From NCBI RefSeq assembly GCF_030527935.1, contig NZ_JAUMZV010000001.1:92342-156341 (forward strand): a DNA stretch of 64,000 nt, written 5' to 3'. The notes beneath the pieces are model-generated. The model ran no database searches. It was not told the origin of the DNA and was given only the letters and a program-made list of their open reading frames with translations. This stretch comes from Kingella sp. (in: b-proteobacteria). GTDB taxonomy: Bacteria; Pseudomonadota; Gammaproteobacteria; Burkholderiales; Neisseriaceae. The translations under genes were made by a program, and so were the position numbers. This document shows positions 42,580 to 51,954 of the stretch, piece after piece. The stretch's first letter is position 1. Each line of letters begins with the position of its first letter.

Positions 42580-42657
42580 AGGCAGCCTGAAAACGGGCGA
42601 AGCGAGTTTTAGCGAAGCTAAAACGGCAGCTCAATTTGTTTTCAGGCTGCCTTTTTT
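42580..42657 (+). terminator. Inverted DUS terminator with DUS-linked repeat
   Basis: AGGCAGCCTGAAAA and TTTTCAGGCTGCCT, then TTTTT. The loop contains GCGAAGCGAGTTTTAGCGAA and GCTAAAAC, a DUS-linked repeat variant. It separates convergent genes. Confidence 0.7.
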
Positions 42658-42663
42658 GTTGGG

Positions 42664-42882
42664 TTATTTTCTTTTCAACACCAGCGTGAATACGCCGTTT
42701 TCTTCGCGGCTGTCTAGCAATTCGTGTCCTGTGTGTTGGCAGAAGGCGGCGAAGTCGGCGGGCGCGCCTGCATCGGTGGCGAGTATGGTGATGATGGCAC
42801 CGCTGTCTAGGGTGGCTAGGGCTTTTTTGGCGCGGAGAATGGGTAGCGGGCATTTTAAGCCTGTTAGGTCTAGGGTTGGCAT
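42664..42882 (-). CDS. TusA-family sulfurtransferase
   Basis: 72 residues. The sulfur-carrying Cys lies in LTGLKCPLPILRAKKAL near the N-terminus, the hallmark of TusA/SirA/YedF proteins that relay sulfur for tRNA thiolation or cofactor synthesis. AAAGGAACTCCC precedes ATG 42882, which sets the start. Whether it is TusA itself or a YedF-like paralogue is not clear. Confidence 0.85.
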   Translation of the reverse strand: MPTLDLTGLKCPLPILRAKKALATLDSGAIITILATDAGAPADFAAFCQHTGHELLDSREENGVFTLVLKRK

Positions 42883-43132
42883 GGGAGTTCCTTTGGGTGG
42901 GGCAGTCTGAAAGGGCTTTTTAGTGCTTTTCAGGCTGCTTTGATGGGGGGGAATGAAAGGGGGAGATTTTATCAAAGTTTGGGGCGGGGATTGGGCGTTT
43001 GCGCGTTTTCAGGCTGCTTGATGATTGCGCGGGGTGTTGTATTTTAAGGCAGCCTGAAAACGTGAAATTGCAGTTTCAGGCTGAAACCTTTGCAAAACCC
43101 AAAACACAACAAGAAATAGTCAATTCTCCGTC

Positions 43133-43229
43133 ATTCCAGCGTAGGCGGGAATCTTGGTTAAATTCACACAATGGGTTGTTTTTTCATAAATTTATGAATA
43201 TTGGACGAGATTCCCGCCTGCGCGGGAAT
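43133..43229. repeat. NIME-like unit with two dRS3 repeats
   Basis: ATTCCCGCCTGCGCGGGAAT (43210-43229) is an exact dRS3 of the ATTCCC-N8-GGGAAT type; ATTCCAGCGTAGGCGGGAAT (43133-43152) is a one-mismatch partner. Together they bracket 57 bases, and the outer CCGTC and GACGG extend the inverted repeat. Confidence 0.8.
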
Positions 43230-43304
43230 GACGGCATTTCTTGTTTTCAGGCTGCCTTTTGTGTGGCTGGCGATGGCGGGATGGCGTGGATGGGATGGTT
43301 TCAA

Positions 43305-43407
43305 GGCTGCCTGAAACGCGGGTGCAATCGTGGCAGCCTGAAAACGCTTGCCCCGCGTTCCTACGGCTTGCTTGCAAGCCGTGCGCTGGCAAAATAAAAA
43401 TAGCGGA
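43305..43407 (+). repeat. 103-bp dispersed repeat, copy 1
   Basis: Contains two uptake sequences, the hairpin ACGGCTTGCTTGCAAGCCGT (43363-43382) and GCGCTGGCAAAATA. An inverted copy lies at 55892-55995. The surrounding gap 42883-43489 holds this, the NIME unit and several DUS, and no gene. Confidence 0.75.
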
Positions 43408-43489
43408 TTAGGGGATTGGGCTTTTCAGGCTGCTTTTGGGCTTTATGCCTAGGTTGCAGCCTGAAATCGTGTTCGCAAGCCAACCTGCC

Positions 43490-44338
43490 CTACTCTGCCA
43501 CCACCATCACTCGCAATTCTTCGTGCCAGTAGCCATCGGGGCGGGGGGCGACTTGGGCGTACAGCGCGGCGGGGGTGATTTGGCTGCGGCTGATGGTTTC
43601 GGGCTGTGTGATGCGGGCGGGGGCTAGGTATTCGGTGCGGTTTAGGCGGTAGTAGCGGGCGTGTTCGGGCAGGATGTGGGCGGTGGTTGTCCAGATGCCG
43701 CTCCATGCTTGCGGCGGGAAGGGGGGTGGCAGCTTGCCTGTAGCGGTGAAGCCGATGCCGCGTACGATGCTGGCGCTGCGGATGGGTTCAGAGGCGATGT
43801 TGTGTTGGCGCAGGGTTGCTTGGGCTTGGGGGCTGGCGAGTAGGGCGAGTTGGCGTTGTAGCTTGCGTTGCTTGCGGGCTAGGGTGTCGCGCGGGTTGAG
43901 CCCTGCCATCTGTTCGCCTGTTGCGCTGCCGTGGTATTTGCAGGCGAGTTCTAGGTGGTAGGGCGTGCCGTTGAGCTCTACGATGTAGTCTATTTCGCCC
44001 AGCGTACTGTTGCCATCCGCATCATGGTTGTAAACGGGCAGATTGGCGGCGAGCAGCTTGGCGTGTGGGACGTGGGTGAACCAGTAGGCAAGCAGGTCTT
44101 CGGCGTATTTGCCGAGTGCATAGCGGTTGCGGGTTAGTTTTTCAGGCTGCCTTTGCGGGTCGCGCTGCCATTGTTCGTCCCATTGCAGCAGCAGCCTGAA
44201 ACCGTGTTCGCCGAGCAATTCGCGCGTGGGCAATTCGCAGCCTGTGTGCCACAGCGGCGGGGCGGTGAGCAGGCTGGCTAGGTCGCGGATAGTGGGGTGG
44301 GCAAGCCGCCACCATAGGGCATCTTGGGCGTAGTTCAT
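43490..44338 (-). CDS. DUF1853 family protein
   Basis: 282 residues. The blocks LGKYAEDLLAYWFTHVPHAK, GEIDYIVELNGTPYHLELACKYH and LARKQRKLQRQLALL are the DUF1853 signature; the GEIDYIV..HLELACKY pattern resembles a PD-(D/E)XK nuclease core. Function is not established. CAAGGACAACCCC precedes the ATG. It runs divergently from priA. Confidence 0.85.
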   Translation of the reverse strand: MNYAQDALWWRLAHPTIRDLASLLTAPPLWHTGCELPTRELLGEHGFRLLLQWDEQWQRDPQRQPEKLTRNRYALGKYAEDLLAYWFTHVPHAKLLAANLPVYNHDADGNSTLGEIDYIVELNGTPYHLELACKYHGSATGEQMAGLNPRDTLARKQRKLQRQLALLASPQAQATLRQHNIASEPIRSASIVRGIGFTATGKLPPPFPPQAWSGIWTTTAHILPEHARYYRLNRTEYLAPARITQPETISRSQITPAALYAQVAPRPDGYWHEELRVMVVAE

Positions 44339-44517
44339 GGGGTTGTCCTTGGGATGGTTTTATTGTTTGCAAGCGGGCAAGTATAACGCGGATGGGGCTT
44401 GGCGGAACTTTGTTTCAGGCTGCCTATGCCATTTCACTTTTGCTGCGGATGGCGCAGCAAGGTAGCGCGGCAGATTTATGCCATAATCTGCGTTTTCTTG
44501 TTTACCGCAGCCTGAAA

Positions 44518-46683
44518 ATGCCTTGCTATCTGAAAATCGCGCTCAACACGCCGCTTGGTTTGCTCACTTATTCCCACCCCACGCCGCTGCCACGCGGCAC
44601 GCGCGTGCTGGTGCCGTTTATCAACAAAACGCTGGCGGGCATTGTGTGGGGCAGCGAAACGCAGCCTGAAATCGCCGCGCACAAAATCCGCGCCGTGCAA
44701 CAAGTGTTGTCGGACGAGCCGCCGCTGCCCGAAAGCTGGCTCGCGCTGATTGAGTTTGCCGCGCGTTATTACCATTACCCCATCGGGCAAACCGCGTTCA
44801 CCGCGCTGCCGCAAGCCCTGCGCGAAAACCAATCCGCCAAAATCCCGCAGCCTGAAACCTTTTACACGCTCAACGAATTAGGCAAACAGCAGCCTGAGCC
44901 GCCCGCGCGTTCGCACAAACAACGCGCCCTGTGGCAAGCCCTGTTTTCAGGCTGCCTAAACCTGCCCGCGCTGAAAAAAATCCATCCGCAAGCCGCCCAT
45001 CTGATTAACGAATACGCCGCGCAAAACTGGCTTACCATCAGCACGCAAGGGCAGCCTGAAATCGCAAAATCCGCCCACACGCTCAACCCCGAGCAGCAAA
45101 CCGCGTCTCACCAAATTCAGGCTGCCTTGGGGCAATTTCAGCCCTTTTTGCTGTACGGCATCACAGGCAGCGGCAAAACCGAAGTCTATTTTGATGCCAT
45201 GGCAACCGCGCTCGCGCAAGGCAAGCAAGTGTTGCTGCTGCTGCCCGAAATCAACCTGACCCCCCAGCTTTTGCAGCGTGTTGCCAACCGCTTCCCCAGC
45301 CTGCCCACCGCCGTATTGCACAGCCAAACCGCCGCAGGCAAGCGCAGCCAAGATTACCTGCGCGCCATGCTCGGGCAAGCCAAGCTCATCATCGGCACGC
45401 GCCTAGCCGTGTTCACCCCGCTGCCCGATTTAGCCCTGATTGTGGTGGACGAAGAACACGACGCTTCGTTTAAACAAGACAACGAACTGCGCTACCACGC
45501 CCGCGATTTAGCCATCTGGCGCGCCCAGCAAGCCGCCTGCCCCATTGTGCTCGGCAGCGCGACCCCCAGCCTAGAAAGCTGGCACAAAGCGCAAACAGGC
45601 GCATACCGCCTGCTCACCCTGCCCCACCGCGCCAACCCCCGCGCCCAGCTCCCGCACATCCAGCTATTAGACATCCGCCCCACCACGCTCAACAACGGCA
45701 TTTCCCCGCTCGCGCTCAAAATGCTGCACGACAACCACGCCCAAGGCGGGATGTCGCTGGTGTACCTTAACCGCCGTGGCTTCGCCCCCGCCCTATTCTG
45801 CGGCGACTGCGGGCACACCTTCGGCTGCCCCCATTGCTCCGCCAAAATGGTGTTGCACCAACGCGCCCGCCAGTTGCGCTGCCACCATTGCGATTTCAGG
45901 CTGCCCATCCCCATCGCCTGCCCCGACTGCGGCAACCAAGATTTAACCGCCATCGGACAAGGCACGCAGCGCATAGAAGACACCCTACGCGCCGCCCTGC
46001 CGCAAGCCCAAATCGCCCGCGTGGACAGAGACAGCACCAGCCACCAGCGCGATTGGAGCGAACTCTATGCCGCCATCCACGCAGGCGAAATTGATATATT
46101 GGTCGGCACGCAAATGCTCGCCAAAGGGCACGACTTCGCGCGGCTCAACCTTGTTATCATCCTAAACGCCGATGGCTCGCTGTTTTCCAGCGATTTTCGC
46201 GCCCCCGAGCGGCTGTTCGCCGAGCTGATGCAAGTATCAGGACGCGCAGGGCGCGCCGAAACCGCAGGGCGCGTGCTCATCCAAACCCGCCTGCCCGAAC
46301 ACCCCGTGTTCGCCGCCGTGCAAGCGCAAAACTACCCACTCTTCGCCGACCACGAACTTGCCCAACGCGAACTCTTCGCCCTGCCACCCTACGGTTTTCA
46401 GGCTGCCATCCGCGCCGATGCCCCCAGCCAAGCCGAAGCCAGCCAGTTTCTCAACGACATCCGCGACTGCATCGCCCCCATGCTGCCCGACAACGTCCAC
46501 CAATTTGGTGCCGTCCCCATGCAAATGGCGCGCCTAGCCGAACGCGAACGCGCCCAAGTGTTCCTAGAAAGCCCCAGCCGCAAAGCCCTACACCACGCGC
46601 TCGCCCAATGGGAACAAGTGTTAGCGCAATACAAAAGCGGCAATGTGCGCTGGCATATAGATGTGGATACGCAGGAGATGTAG
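44518..46683 (+). CDS. priA: Primosomal helicase PriA
   Basis: 721-residue 3'-5' helicase that restarts stalled replication forks. N-terminal DNA-binding domain, Walker A GITGSGKTEVY, DEEHDASFK box, and the zinc-binding Cys clusters CGDCGHTFGCPHC and CHHCDFRL..CPDC. An in-frame uptake sequence encodes FRLPIP inside the zinc region. The start at 44518 lies right after a DUS-like GCAGCCTGAAA; upstream in-frame codons would add an unlikely extension. Confidence 0.95.
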   Translation: MPCYLKIALNTPLGLLTYSHPTPLPRGTRVLVPFINKTLAGIVWGSETQPEIAAHKIRAVQQVLSDEPPLPESWLALIEFAARYYHYPIGQTAFTALPQALRENQSAKIPQPETFYTLNELGKQQPEPPARSHKQRALWQALFSGCLNLPALKKIHPQAAHLINEYAAQNWLTISTQGQPEIAKSAHTLNPEQQTASHQIQAALGQFQPFLLYGITGSGKTEVYFDAMATALAQGKQVLLLLPEINLTPQLLQRVANRFPSLPTAVLHSQTAAGKRSQDYLRAMLGQAKLIIGTRLAVFTPLPDLALIVVDEEHDASFKQDNELRYHARDLAIWRAQQAACPIVLGSATPSLESWHKAQTGAYRLLTLPHRANPRAQLPHIQLLDIRPTTLNNGISPLALKMLHDNHAQGGMSLVYLNRRGFAPALFCGDCGHTFGCPHCSAKMVLHQRARQLRCHHCDFRLPIPIACPDCGNQDLTAIGQGTQRIEDTLRAALPQAQIARVDRDSTSHQRDWSELYAAIHAGEIDILVGTQMLAKGHDFARLNLVIILNADGSLFSSDFRAPERLFAELMQVSGRAGRAETAGRVLIQTRLPEHPVFAAVQAQNYPLFADHELAQRELFALPPYGFQAAIRADAPSQAEASQFLNDIRDCIAPMLPDNVHQFGAVPMQMARLAERERAQVFLESPSRKALHHALAQWEQVLAQYKSGNVRWHIDVDTQEM

Positions 46684-46817
46684 GGGGCTGTTAACATTCA
46701 ACATTTTGGCAGCCTGAAAACATCAGCCCTATACCTTTCCTTTACATAAAATGATAAAATGCCCGCCATTTCCGATTGTCCAGCCAACTAGCACAACAGA
46801 TTTAGAAAGAACCCATA

Positions 46818-47177
46818 ATGAACCTACAACGCTTCGTTGATAAAATGCTTACGCTCAAAGGCGCGATTGCCGCAGCAATCGTGGATTTTGAGAGTGGAAT
46901 GCTCATGGCATCAGGCAGCAACGACCCCGCTTTTGATTTGGAAGTGGTGGCGGCGCGCGGCAGCGAAGTGATGCGCGCCAAAATCAAAACCATGCAAAAG
47001 CTGGAAATGGACGATGAAATCAACGACATCATGATAACCACCACCAGCCAATATCATTTTCTCTGCCCCGTTAAACAACACCGCAATATGTTTATCTACC
47101 TTGCCGTAAACCGCAAAAGCGCCAATGTATCGCTCTGCCGCCAAATGATGTTTGCCGTAGATAAAAATCTGGTTTAA
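46818..47177 (+). CDS. Roadblock/LC7-like hypothetical protein
   Basis: 119 residues. LKGAIAAAIVDFESGMLMAS then DEINDIMITTTSQYHFLCPV and NMFIYLAVNRKSANVSLCR fit the alternating strands and helices of a Roadblock/LC7 fold, which in bacteria often works with small GTPases or in motility control. No partner gene lies nearby. AAAGAACC precedes the ATG. Moderate confidence in the fold. Confidence 0.65.
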   Translation: MNLQRFVDKMLTLKGAIAAAIVDFESGMLMASGSNDPAFDLEVVAARGSEVMRAKIKTMQKLEMDDEINDIMITTTSQYHFLCPVKQHRNMFIYLAVNRKSANVSLCRQMMFAVDKNLV

Positions 47178-47186
47178 CCCAAACAA

Positions 47187-47214
47187 AAATCCTGCTCCAT
47201 CGGCAGGATTTTTT
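47187..47214 (+). terminator. Intrinsic terminator
   Basis: AAAATCCTGC and GCAGGATTTT pair around 6 bases and run into TTTT, 10 bases after the Roadblock-like gene. Confidence 0.9.
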
Positions 47215-47364
47215 GTGTACGGCTATCAGTAAATTCAAGGCAGCCTGAAAACAGGATGACGCAACAACAGCAATCTCATTTCCGCTTCGCCAAACTCCAT
47301 TTAAGGCTGCCATAATCATCCAAGGCAGCCTGAAAACGATAAACCACAAAGCCCCAACCCATTT

Positions 47365-48570
47365 TCAGGCTGCCTTATCCCGCTGTTCATCCCGCCCGCG
47401 CAACACATCCCCCAAGCTCCCCCGCAATCCCGCCATACACCCGCGCATCAAGCCATCCAGCCCTTCATCCGCGCACACGCTATTGTCCACATCAAACACA
47501 AACGCCCGAAACAAATCCCCCAGCCCAATCTCATCAGGCGTGCGGCACAACGCCCAGCCACGCGAACACCGCGCCACATAGCCCAAATGCTCCAAGCGCA
47601 GCAGCAACCATTCCGCGCGGTCATAGCCCACATTCAACTGCTGGCGAAAATCACGCAGCGTCAACACCCGATTCTCTCGCGCCAAAAGCAGCAGCAACGC
47701 CAACACATCATCCAACACCGTATGCGCCGTGTGCGTGCGCAAAAACGCATTGCCCTGCCAATAATTGCAACACGCCGTAAACAACGCCCCGCCCAACACA
47801 ATCGTCCACAAAACGTGCAGCCAAATCAAAAAAATCGGCACAATCGCAAACGCACCATACACCAGCTCATAGCTATGAAAATGGCGCAAATACACCCCAA
47901 AGCCCCACTTCGCCACTTCCAACAACGCCGCCGTTAGCCCCGCTCCCAGCACAGCGTGCCGCATCGGCACATAACAACTGGGCGTAACCCGAAACACCAA
48001 AGTCAACGCCAGCATATCCAACAACACCTGATGCACCACTTTCAGGCTGCCTGAAAACCAAGCAGGGCTTTGCGCCGCACCAAAAAACAACAAATTCGTT
48101 GACAGCGACACGCTCACCCCCACCACCGCAGGCACCAGCACCACCAGCACCAAATACACCGGCAAACGCACCCACCAAGACCGCCGCTGTTGCACCCGCC
48201 AAATCTGATTAAACGTCTGCTCCACCGTGTTCACCATCATCAACACCGTAACCACCATAATCCCCACCCCCAAAGTCGTCAAACGCCCCGCCTGCAATTT
48301 AAATTCATTCAAATAATCCACCACCGCCGACACCCCGCTGGGCACAATCGTCCGATTCAAAAACAGCATAAACGCATTCACCATATCCCCAAACAGCGGA
48401 AACACCGTAACCACCACCAACAGCACCGTCAAAATCGGCACCAACGCCAACAGCGTGGTAAACGTCAAACTCCCCGCCGCTTGCAACACATCCACTTCAT
48501 TAAACCGCCGCCACAAAAACCGTGCAAACCCCATCACCCGCCAGCGGCTCACACCCTTGCTCTCCAACAT
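47365..48570 (-). CDS. YihY/BrkB family membrane protein
   Basis: 401 residues with about six membrane helices in the first 290. The opening LQAAGSLTFTTLLALVPILT and ALVYGAFAIVPIFLIWLHVLW-like segments are typical of YihY/BrkB (formerly called RNase BN) proteins. The C-terminal 110 residues form a soluble winged-helix-like region (LRDFRQQLNVGYDRAEWLLL). ATG 48570 is preferred to GTG 48588, neither with a strong site. Function unproven. Confidence 0.85.
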   Translation of the reverse strand: MLESKGVSRWRVMGFARFLWRRFNEVDVLQAAGSLTFTTLLALVPILTVLLVVVTVFPLFGDMVNAFMLFLNRTIVPSGVSAVVDYLNEFKLQAGRLTTLGVGIMVVTVLMMVNTVEQTFNQIWRVQQRRSWWVRLPVYLVLVVLVPAVVGVSVSLSTNLLFFGAAQSPAWFSGSLKVVHQVLLDMLALTLVFRVTPSCYVPMRHAVLGAGLTAALLEVAKWGFGVYLRHFHSYELVYGAFAIVPIFLIWLHVLWTIVLGGALFTACCNYWQGNAFLRTHTAHTVLDDVLALLLLLARENRVLTLRDFRQQLNVGYDRAEWLLLRLEHLGYVARCSRGWALCRTPDEIGLGDLFRAFVFDVDNSVCADEGLDGLMRGCMAGLRGSLGDVLRGRDEQRDKAA

Positions 48571-48703
48571 CGTCAATCCAATCCACACAATTCAGGCTGC
48601 CCATCACACAAGCAGCCTGAAAACACACATATATATATATATAAAGTATCCATTCATACCAGTAAGGCAGCCTGAAACGCCCCATTCCCCATTTCAGGCT
48701 GCC

Positions 48704-48868
48704 TTAGAACCTGTATTCACTATTTTCATAGGCATCTTTTACACCCTAAAACCGCGGCTACAGCGTTAAAAATGCTCGCAAGGTGTCCAACCTTGCTGTG
48801 CTTTTTGCCTTGTATCCGCGCTTTTATGTCATAAAATCTGCCTATACAAATAGTGAATACAGGTTCTT
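48704..48868 (-). repeat. MITE-like element, full copy C (165 bp)
   Basis: Same terminal repeats as copy B but the interior is in the opposite orientation (CCTAAAACCGCGGCTACAGC first). It ends 8 bases from the cysB stop. Confidence 0.85.
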
Positions 48869-48875
48869 ACTTCAA

Positions 48876-49820
48876 CTAAATAGAAAAATCTTCCACCGCA
48901 GGTGCAAACAACAACCGATTCACCCGCTCCCGCGTCAAATTCCCATTCAGCAAGCCCATAAAATCATAAGCAAAACCACGCAACACCCCATCCGAGCGCA
49001 CCACCACCTTATATTCCCCCAGCTCAAACAAATGCCCCACATCCACCGCCACCAAATCCCCATACCGCTCCCCATCAAACCCCGCTCCATCAATCAACCC
49101 CGCCCCCAGCCCCAAGCGCACATAATCCAACAACACCGCACCATCATCCGACTCAAACACCGTATGCCAAGACAACCGCGCCCGCGCAAACGCCCGCGCC
49201 GCCAAAGCCCCCGCTTCAAACGCAAAACCATAAGTCAAAAGCGGCAACGAAGCCAAATCCGCCAACGAAATAGCTCCTCTTTCCGCCAACTCATGCCCAC
49301 GCGGCAACACCAACACATACCGCCACTCCCCAAACGGCAAACCACGCAAATCCCCCCAATCCCCCGCCGCATCCATCGTCAAAGCCAAATCCACTTCCCC
49401 ATTAAACACCATCCCCATCAACTCCGCAGGACTTCCCTGCTTCAACACCAACCGCACATCAGGAAACAAATCCCGAAACCCCGCCAACACACTAGGCAGC
49501 CTGAAACGCAACAAATCATGCGTCGCCCCCACCGTAAACGACCCACTCTCCGTTTTCGCAAACTCCCCACCAATATTCTTAATATTGCGCACCCCCCGCA
49601 ACACCTGCTCCGCCGTCTCCAAAATCGCCACCCCCACCTGCGTAACCGCCACAATCCGCTTGCCGCTACGAATAAAAATCTGCACCCCCAGCTCATCTTC
49701 CAACAACCGAATCTGCTTAGACACCCCAGGTTGCGAAGTAAACAACGCCTCCGCCGCCTCCGACACATTCAAATTATGGCGAAACACCTCCACCGCATAA
49801 CGCAACTGCTGCAACTTCAT
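48876..49820 (-). CDS. cysB: LysR-type regulator CysB-like
   Basis: 314-residue regulator of sulfur assimilation. The N-terminus MKLQQLRYAVEVFRHNLNVS and TSQPGVSKQIRLLEDELGVQ are characteristic of CysB/Cbl. The effector domain carries TVGATHDLLRFRLPSVLAGF, with an in-frame DUS. ATG 49820 gives the canonical start; a longer reading adds 25 unlike residues. Stop lies beside MITE copy C. Confidence 0.9.
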   Translation of the reverse strand: MKLQQLRYAVEVFRHNLNVSEAAEALFTSQPGVSKQIRLLEDELGVQIFIRSGKRIVAVTQVGVAILETAEQVLRGVRNIKNIGGEFAKTESGSFTVGATHDLLRFRLPSVLAGFRDLFPDVRLVLKQGSPAELMGMVFNGEVDLALTMDAAGDWGDLRGLPFGEWRYVLVLPRGHELAERGAISLADLASLPLLTYGFAFEAGALAARAFARARLSWHTVFESDDGAVLLDYVRLGLGAGLIDGAGFDGERYGDLVAVDVGHLFELGEYKVVVRSDGVLRGFAYDFMGLLNGNLTRERVNRLLFAPAVEDFSI

Positions 49821-50045
49821 CACATCATTCCAAAAACAAAAACACACAAATGTAACACGCCCCCCAATACAACGCAAAAACAAGCCCCACACCACCGCCT
49901 AACCCCGCCCCAGCAGCAAAAAAACCACACCATCTTGTTGCATTTATGCAACTACACCACCCCATAAACACAAAAATATATGACAAAGAACAGATACTTG
50001 GGTATCGTTAAACCGCAACGCGCAACCAGTCAAACGCAAAAAACA

Positions 50046-50074
50046 TTGACAGGACAGCCCCAAATTCTTATAGT
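50046..50074 (+). promoter_or_regulatory. Strong sigma-70 promoter of rmpM
   Basis: TTGACA (50046-50051), 17-base spacer, TATAGT (50069-50074); transcription would start near 50082 and give a leader of about 105 bases. Confidence 0.85.
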
Positions 50075-50187
50075 AAGCATTGGTAAAAATTTGGGTTCGC
50101 GCCGAAGTTTCATTCAAGCAACAGCCTGAAATCTCAACGTGGCAAACACAAAACCTGCCAAAATCATTTTCTTGATGAGGGAATAAC

Positions 50188-50880
50188 ATGACTAAACAAA
50201 TCAAATTGAGCGCATTAATCGTAGCCCTAATGGCTTCCACAGGTGCAATGGCACACGAAGTGCACGGTTACACCACCAGCCAAGGTTCAGGCGAAGTTGT
50301 TCGCAACAACTACGGCGAATGCTGGGAAAACACCTATTTAGACAAAGCCACTAACGGCTTGGTTGAATGTGGCGATAAAGCCCCAGAAGCACCTGTTCCT
50401 CAAACCGTTACTGACCGAGTAAACGAAACCATTTCTTTGCAATCTGAATTCCTATTCGGCTTTGACAAATCTAACTTGCGTCCAGAAGCCATCACTACTC
50501 TGAACGACTTGTCAGCTAAATTGTCTCAAAGCAACGTACAATCTGTGCGCGTTGAAGGTAATACTGACTTTATGGGTTCAGAACAATACAACCAAGCATT
50601 GTCTGAGCGTCGTGCTACTACTGTGGCCAACTACTTGGTACAACAAGGCGTTCCCGCTGACCGCGTTTCTGCTGTTGGCTTGGGCGAAAGCCAAGCTCGC
50701 ATGACTGAACAATGTCAAGCAGAAGTGGCTAAATTGGGTAAAAAAGTATCCAAAGCTAAAAAACGTTCAGCACTTATCGCATGTATTGAGCCTGACCGTC
50801 GCGTAGATATTCAAGTTGAATCTTTGGTAACACGCGAAGTTCAACGCGAAGTGGCTGCTCCCGCTCCTGCTGCGCAATAA
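50188..50880 (+). CDS. rmpM: OmpA-family outer-membrane protein, RmpM-like
   Basis: 230 residues: signal peptide ([16 protein letters not shown]), a short N-terminal segment with one Cys pair (GECWENT..LVECGDK), and a peptidoglycan-binding OmpA domain ([40 protein letters not shown]). It lacks the beta-barrel of OmpA, as in RmpM, which ties porins to the wall in Neisseria. A C-terminal basic insert and Ala/Pro tail follow. Strong promoter and restricted codon use suggest high expression. Confidence 0.9.
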   Translation: MTKQIKLSALIVALMASTGAMAHEVHGYTTSQGSGEVVRNNYGECWENTYLDKATNGLVECGDKAPEAPVPQTVTDRVNETISLQSEFLFGFDKSNLRPEAITTLNDLSAKLSQSNVQSVRVEGNTDFMGSEQYNQALSERRATTVANYLVQQGVPADRVSAVGLGESQARMTEQCQAEVAKLGKKVSKAKKRSALIACIEPDRRVDIQVESLVTREVQREVAAPAPAAQ

Positions 50881-50900
50881 TCGGTTGTTAAAATGATTTG

Positions 50901-50939
50901 AAACTGGATTCTTAAATCTTTTTTAAGAATCCAGTTTTT
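50901..50939 (+). terminator. rmpM terminator
   Basis: AAACTGGATTCTTAAA and its exact 16-base complement pair around 5 bases and end in TTTTT. Confidence 0.95.
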
Positions 50940-50964
50940 GCAATTTGAAAAACGAAAGAACGCG

Positions 50965-51225
50965 ATGCAGCAAGTAACCTTGTACACAGGCACATTTTGC
51001 CCTTATTGCACAATGGCAAAGCAGTTGTTAAAACAAGTCGGCGTGAATGAAATTGAAGAAATCAACGTTAGCCGCTCGCCTGCTGATTTTGCCCAAATGC
51101 AACAATTAACAGGTTTGCGCTCTGTGCCACAAATTTTTATTGGTAAAACCCACATAGGTGGTTTTACTGATTTGTATGCTTTGCATCAAAAAGGTGATTT
51201 GCTGCCTTTGCTCCAAGCTGAATAA
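50965..51225 (+). CDS. grxC: Glutaredoxin 3
   Basis: 86-residue thiol reductase with the active site CPYC (GTFCPYCTMAKQLL), the cis-Pro block LRSVPQIFIG and the GSH-binding IGGFTDLYAL. ATG 50965 gives the standard length. It is followed by secB after 29 bases, the gene pairing also seen in enterobacteria. Confidence 0.95.
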   Translation: MQQVTLYTGTFCPYCTMAKQLLKQVGVNEIEEINVSRSPADFAQMQQLTGLRSVPQIFIGKTHIGGFTDLYALHQKGDLLPLLQAE

Positions 51226-51254
51226 TTTTTTAACCCCCTCACAAAGGAATCATC

Positions 51255-51725
51255 ATGAGTGAACAAAATCCTGCTCCACAACAAGAAACTGCATCTGCGC
51301 AACCTGTGTTTAGCGTAGAAAAATTGTATGTGAAAGATTTGTCTTTGGAAGTGCCACACGCACCCAAAATTTTCTTGGAACAAGAAACGCCCGAAGTGGA
51401 TATGCGCATCAATACTACCGCTTCGAAAATTGAAGAGAACTTTTATGAATGCGTGGTTACGGTTACTGTTACCGCTAAATTGGCGGATAACCGCGTGGTG
51501 TTTTTGAACGAAGTGAGCCAAGCGGGGATTTTCCGTTTGGAAAACATTCCTGAATCGGATGTGAACATTTTGCTGGGCGTGGCTTGCCCGAACATTTTGT
51601 TCCCTTATGCGCGCGAAGTGGTTTCTTCAACGGTTACGCGCGCGGGCTTCCCACCTGTGTTGCTTGCGCCAATTAACTTTGAAGCGATGTTTAACCAAGC
51701 GCAAGAAGAGCAAGCTGCGGCTTGA
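51255..51725 (+). CDS. secB: Protein-export chaperone SecB
   Basis: 156-residue tetrameric chaperone that keeps exported precursors unfolded and hands them to Sec[14 protein letters not shown], the [10 protein letters not shown] strand, and [24 protein letters not shown] are the conserved blocks. ACAAAGGAAT precedes the ATG. Likely co-transcribed with grxC. Confidence 0.97.
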   Translation: MSEQNPAPQQETASAQPVFSVEKLYVKDLSLEVPHAPKIFLEQETPEVDMRINTTASKIEENFYECVVTVTVTAKLADNRVVFLNEVSQAGIFRLENIPESDVNILLGVACPNILFPYAREVVSSTVTRAGFPPVLLAPINFEAMFNQAQEEQAAA

Positions 51726-51737
51726 TGCGGTTAAGAT

Positions 51738-51783
51738 AAGGCAGCCTGAAAACGTGAAATGGCGTTTTCAGGCTGCCTTTTTG
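51738..51783 (+). terminator. secB terminator (inverted DUS)
   Basis: AAGGCAGCCTGAAAACG and its 17-base complement pair around 8 bases and are followed by TTT. Confidence 0.9.
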
Positions 51784-51850
51784 TGGCTGATGTGTTTGCT
51801 ATGCTGTTTTCAGGCTGCCTATTCACACTTAGGCAGCCTGAAAATCATTT

Positions 51851-51954
51851 TATAGTCGTTCCACACAGCCTTATACAGCGTTGGCTCGCCTTGCTGTACT
51901 ACTTGTACTATCTGCGGCTCACCGCCTTGTATAAGACTGTGTGAAACGACTATA
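51851..51954 (+). repeat. Correia-like miniature element, copy 2 (104 bp)
   Basis: Same ends and core as 29262-29364. Its right terminal repeat overlaps the end of moaE and supplies that gene's stop codon. Confidence 0.8.

Noticed and set aside
48783..49967. 394-codon open frame on the plus strand
   Set aside because: It lies opposite cysB, begins inside MITE copy C and translates to a His/Arg/Pro/Gln-rich sequence without domains; it is the shadow of a GC-rich gene.
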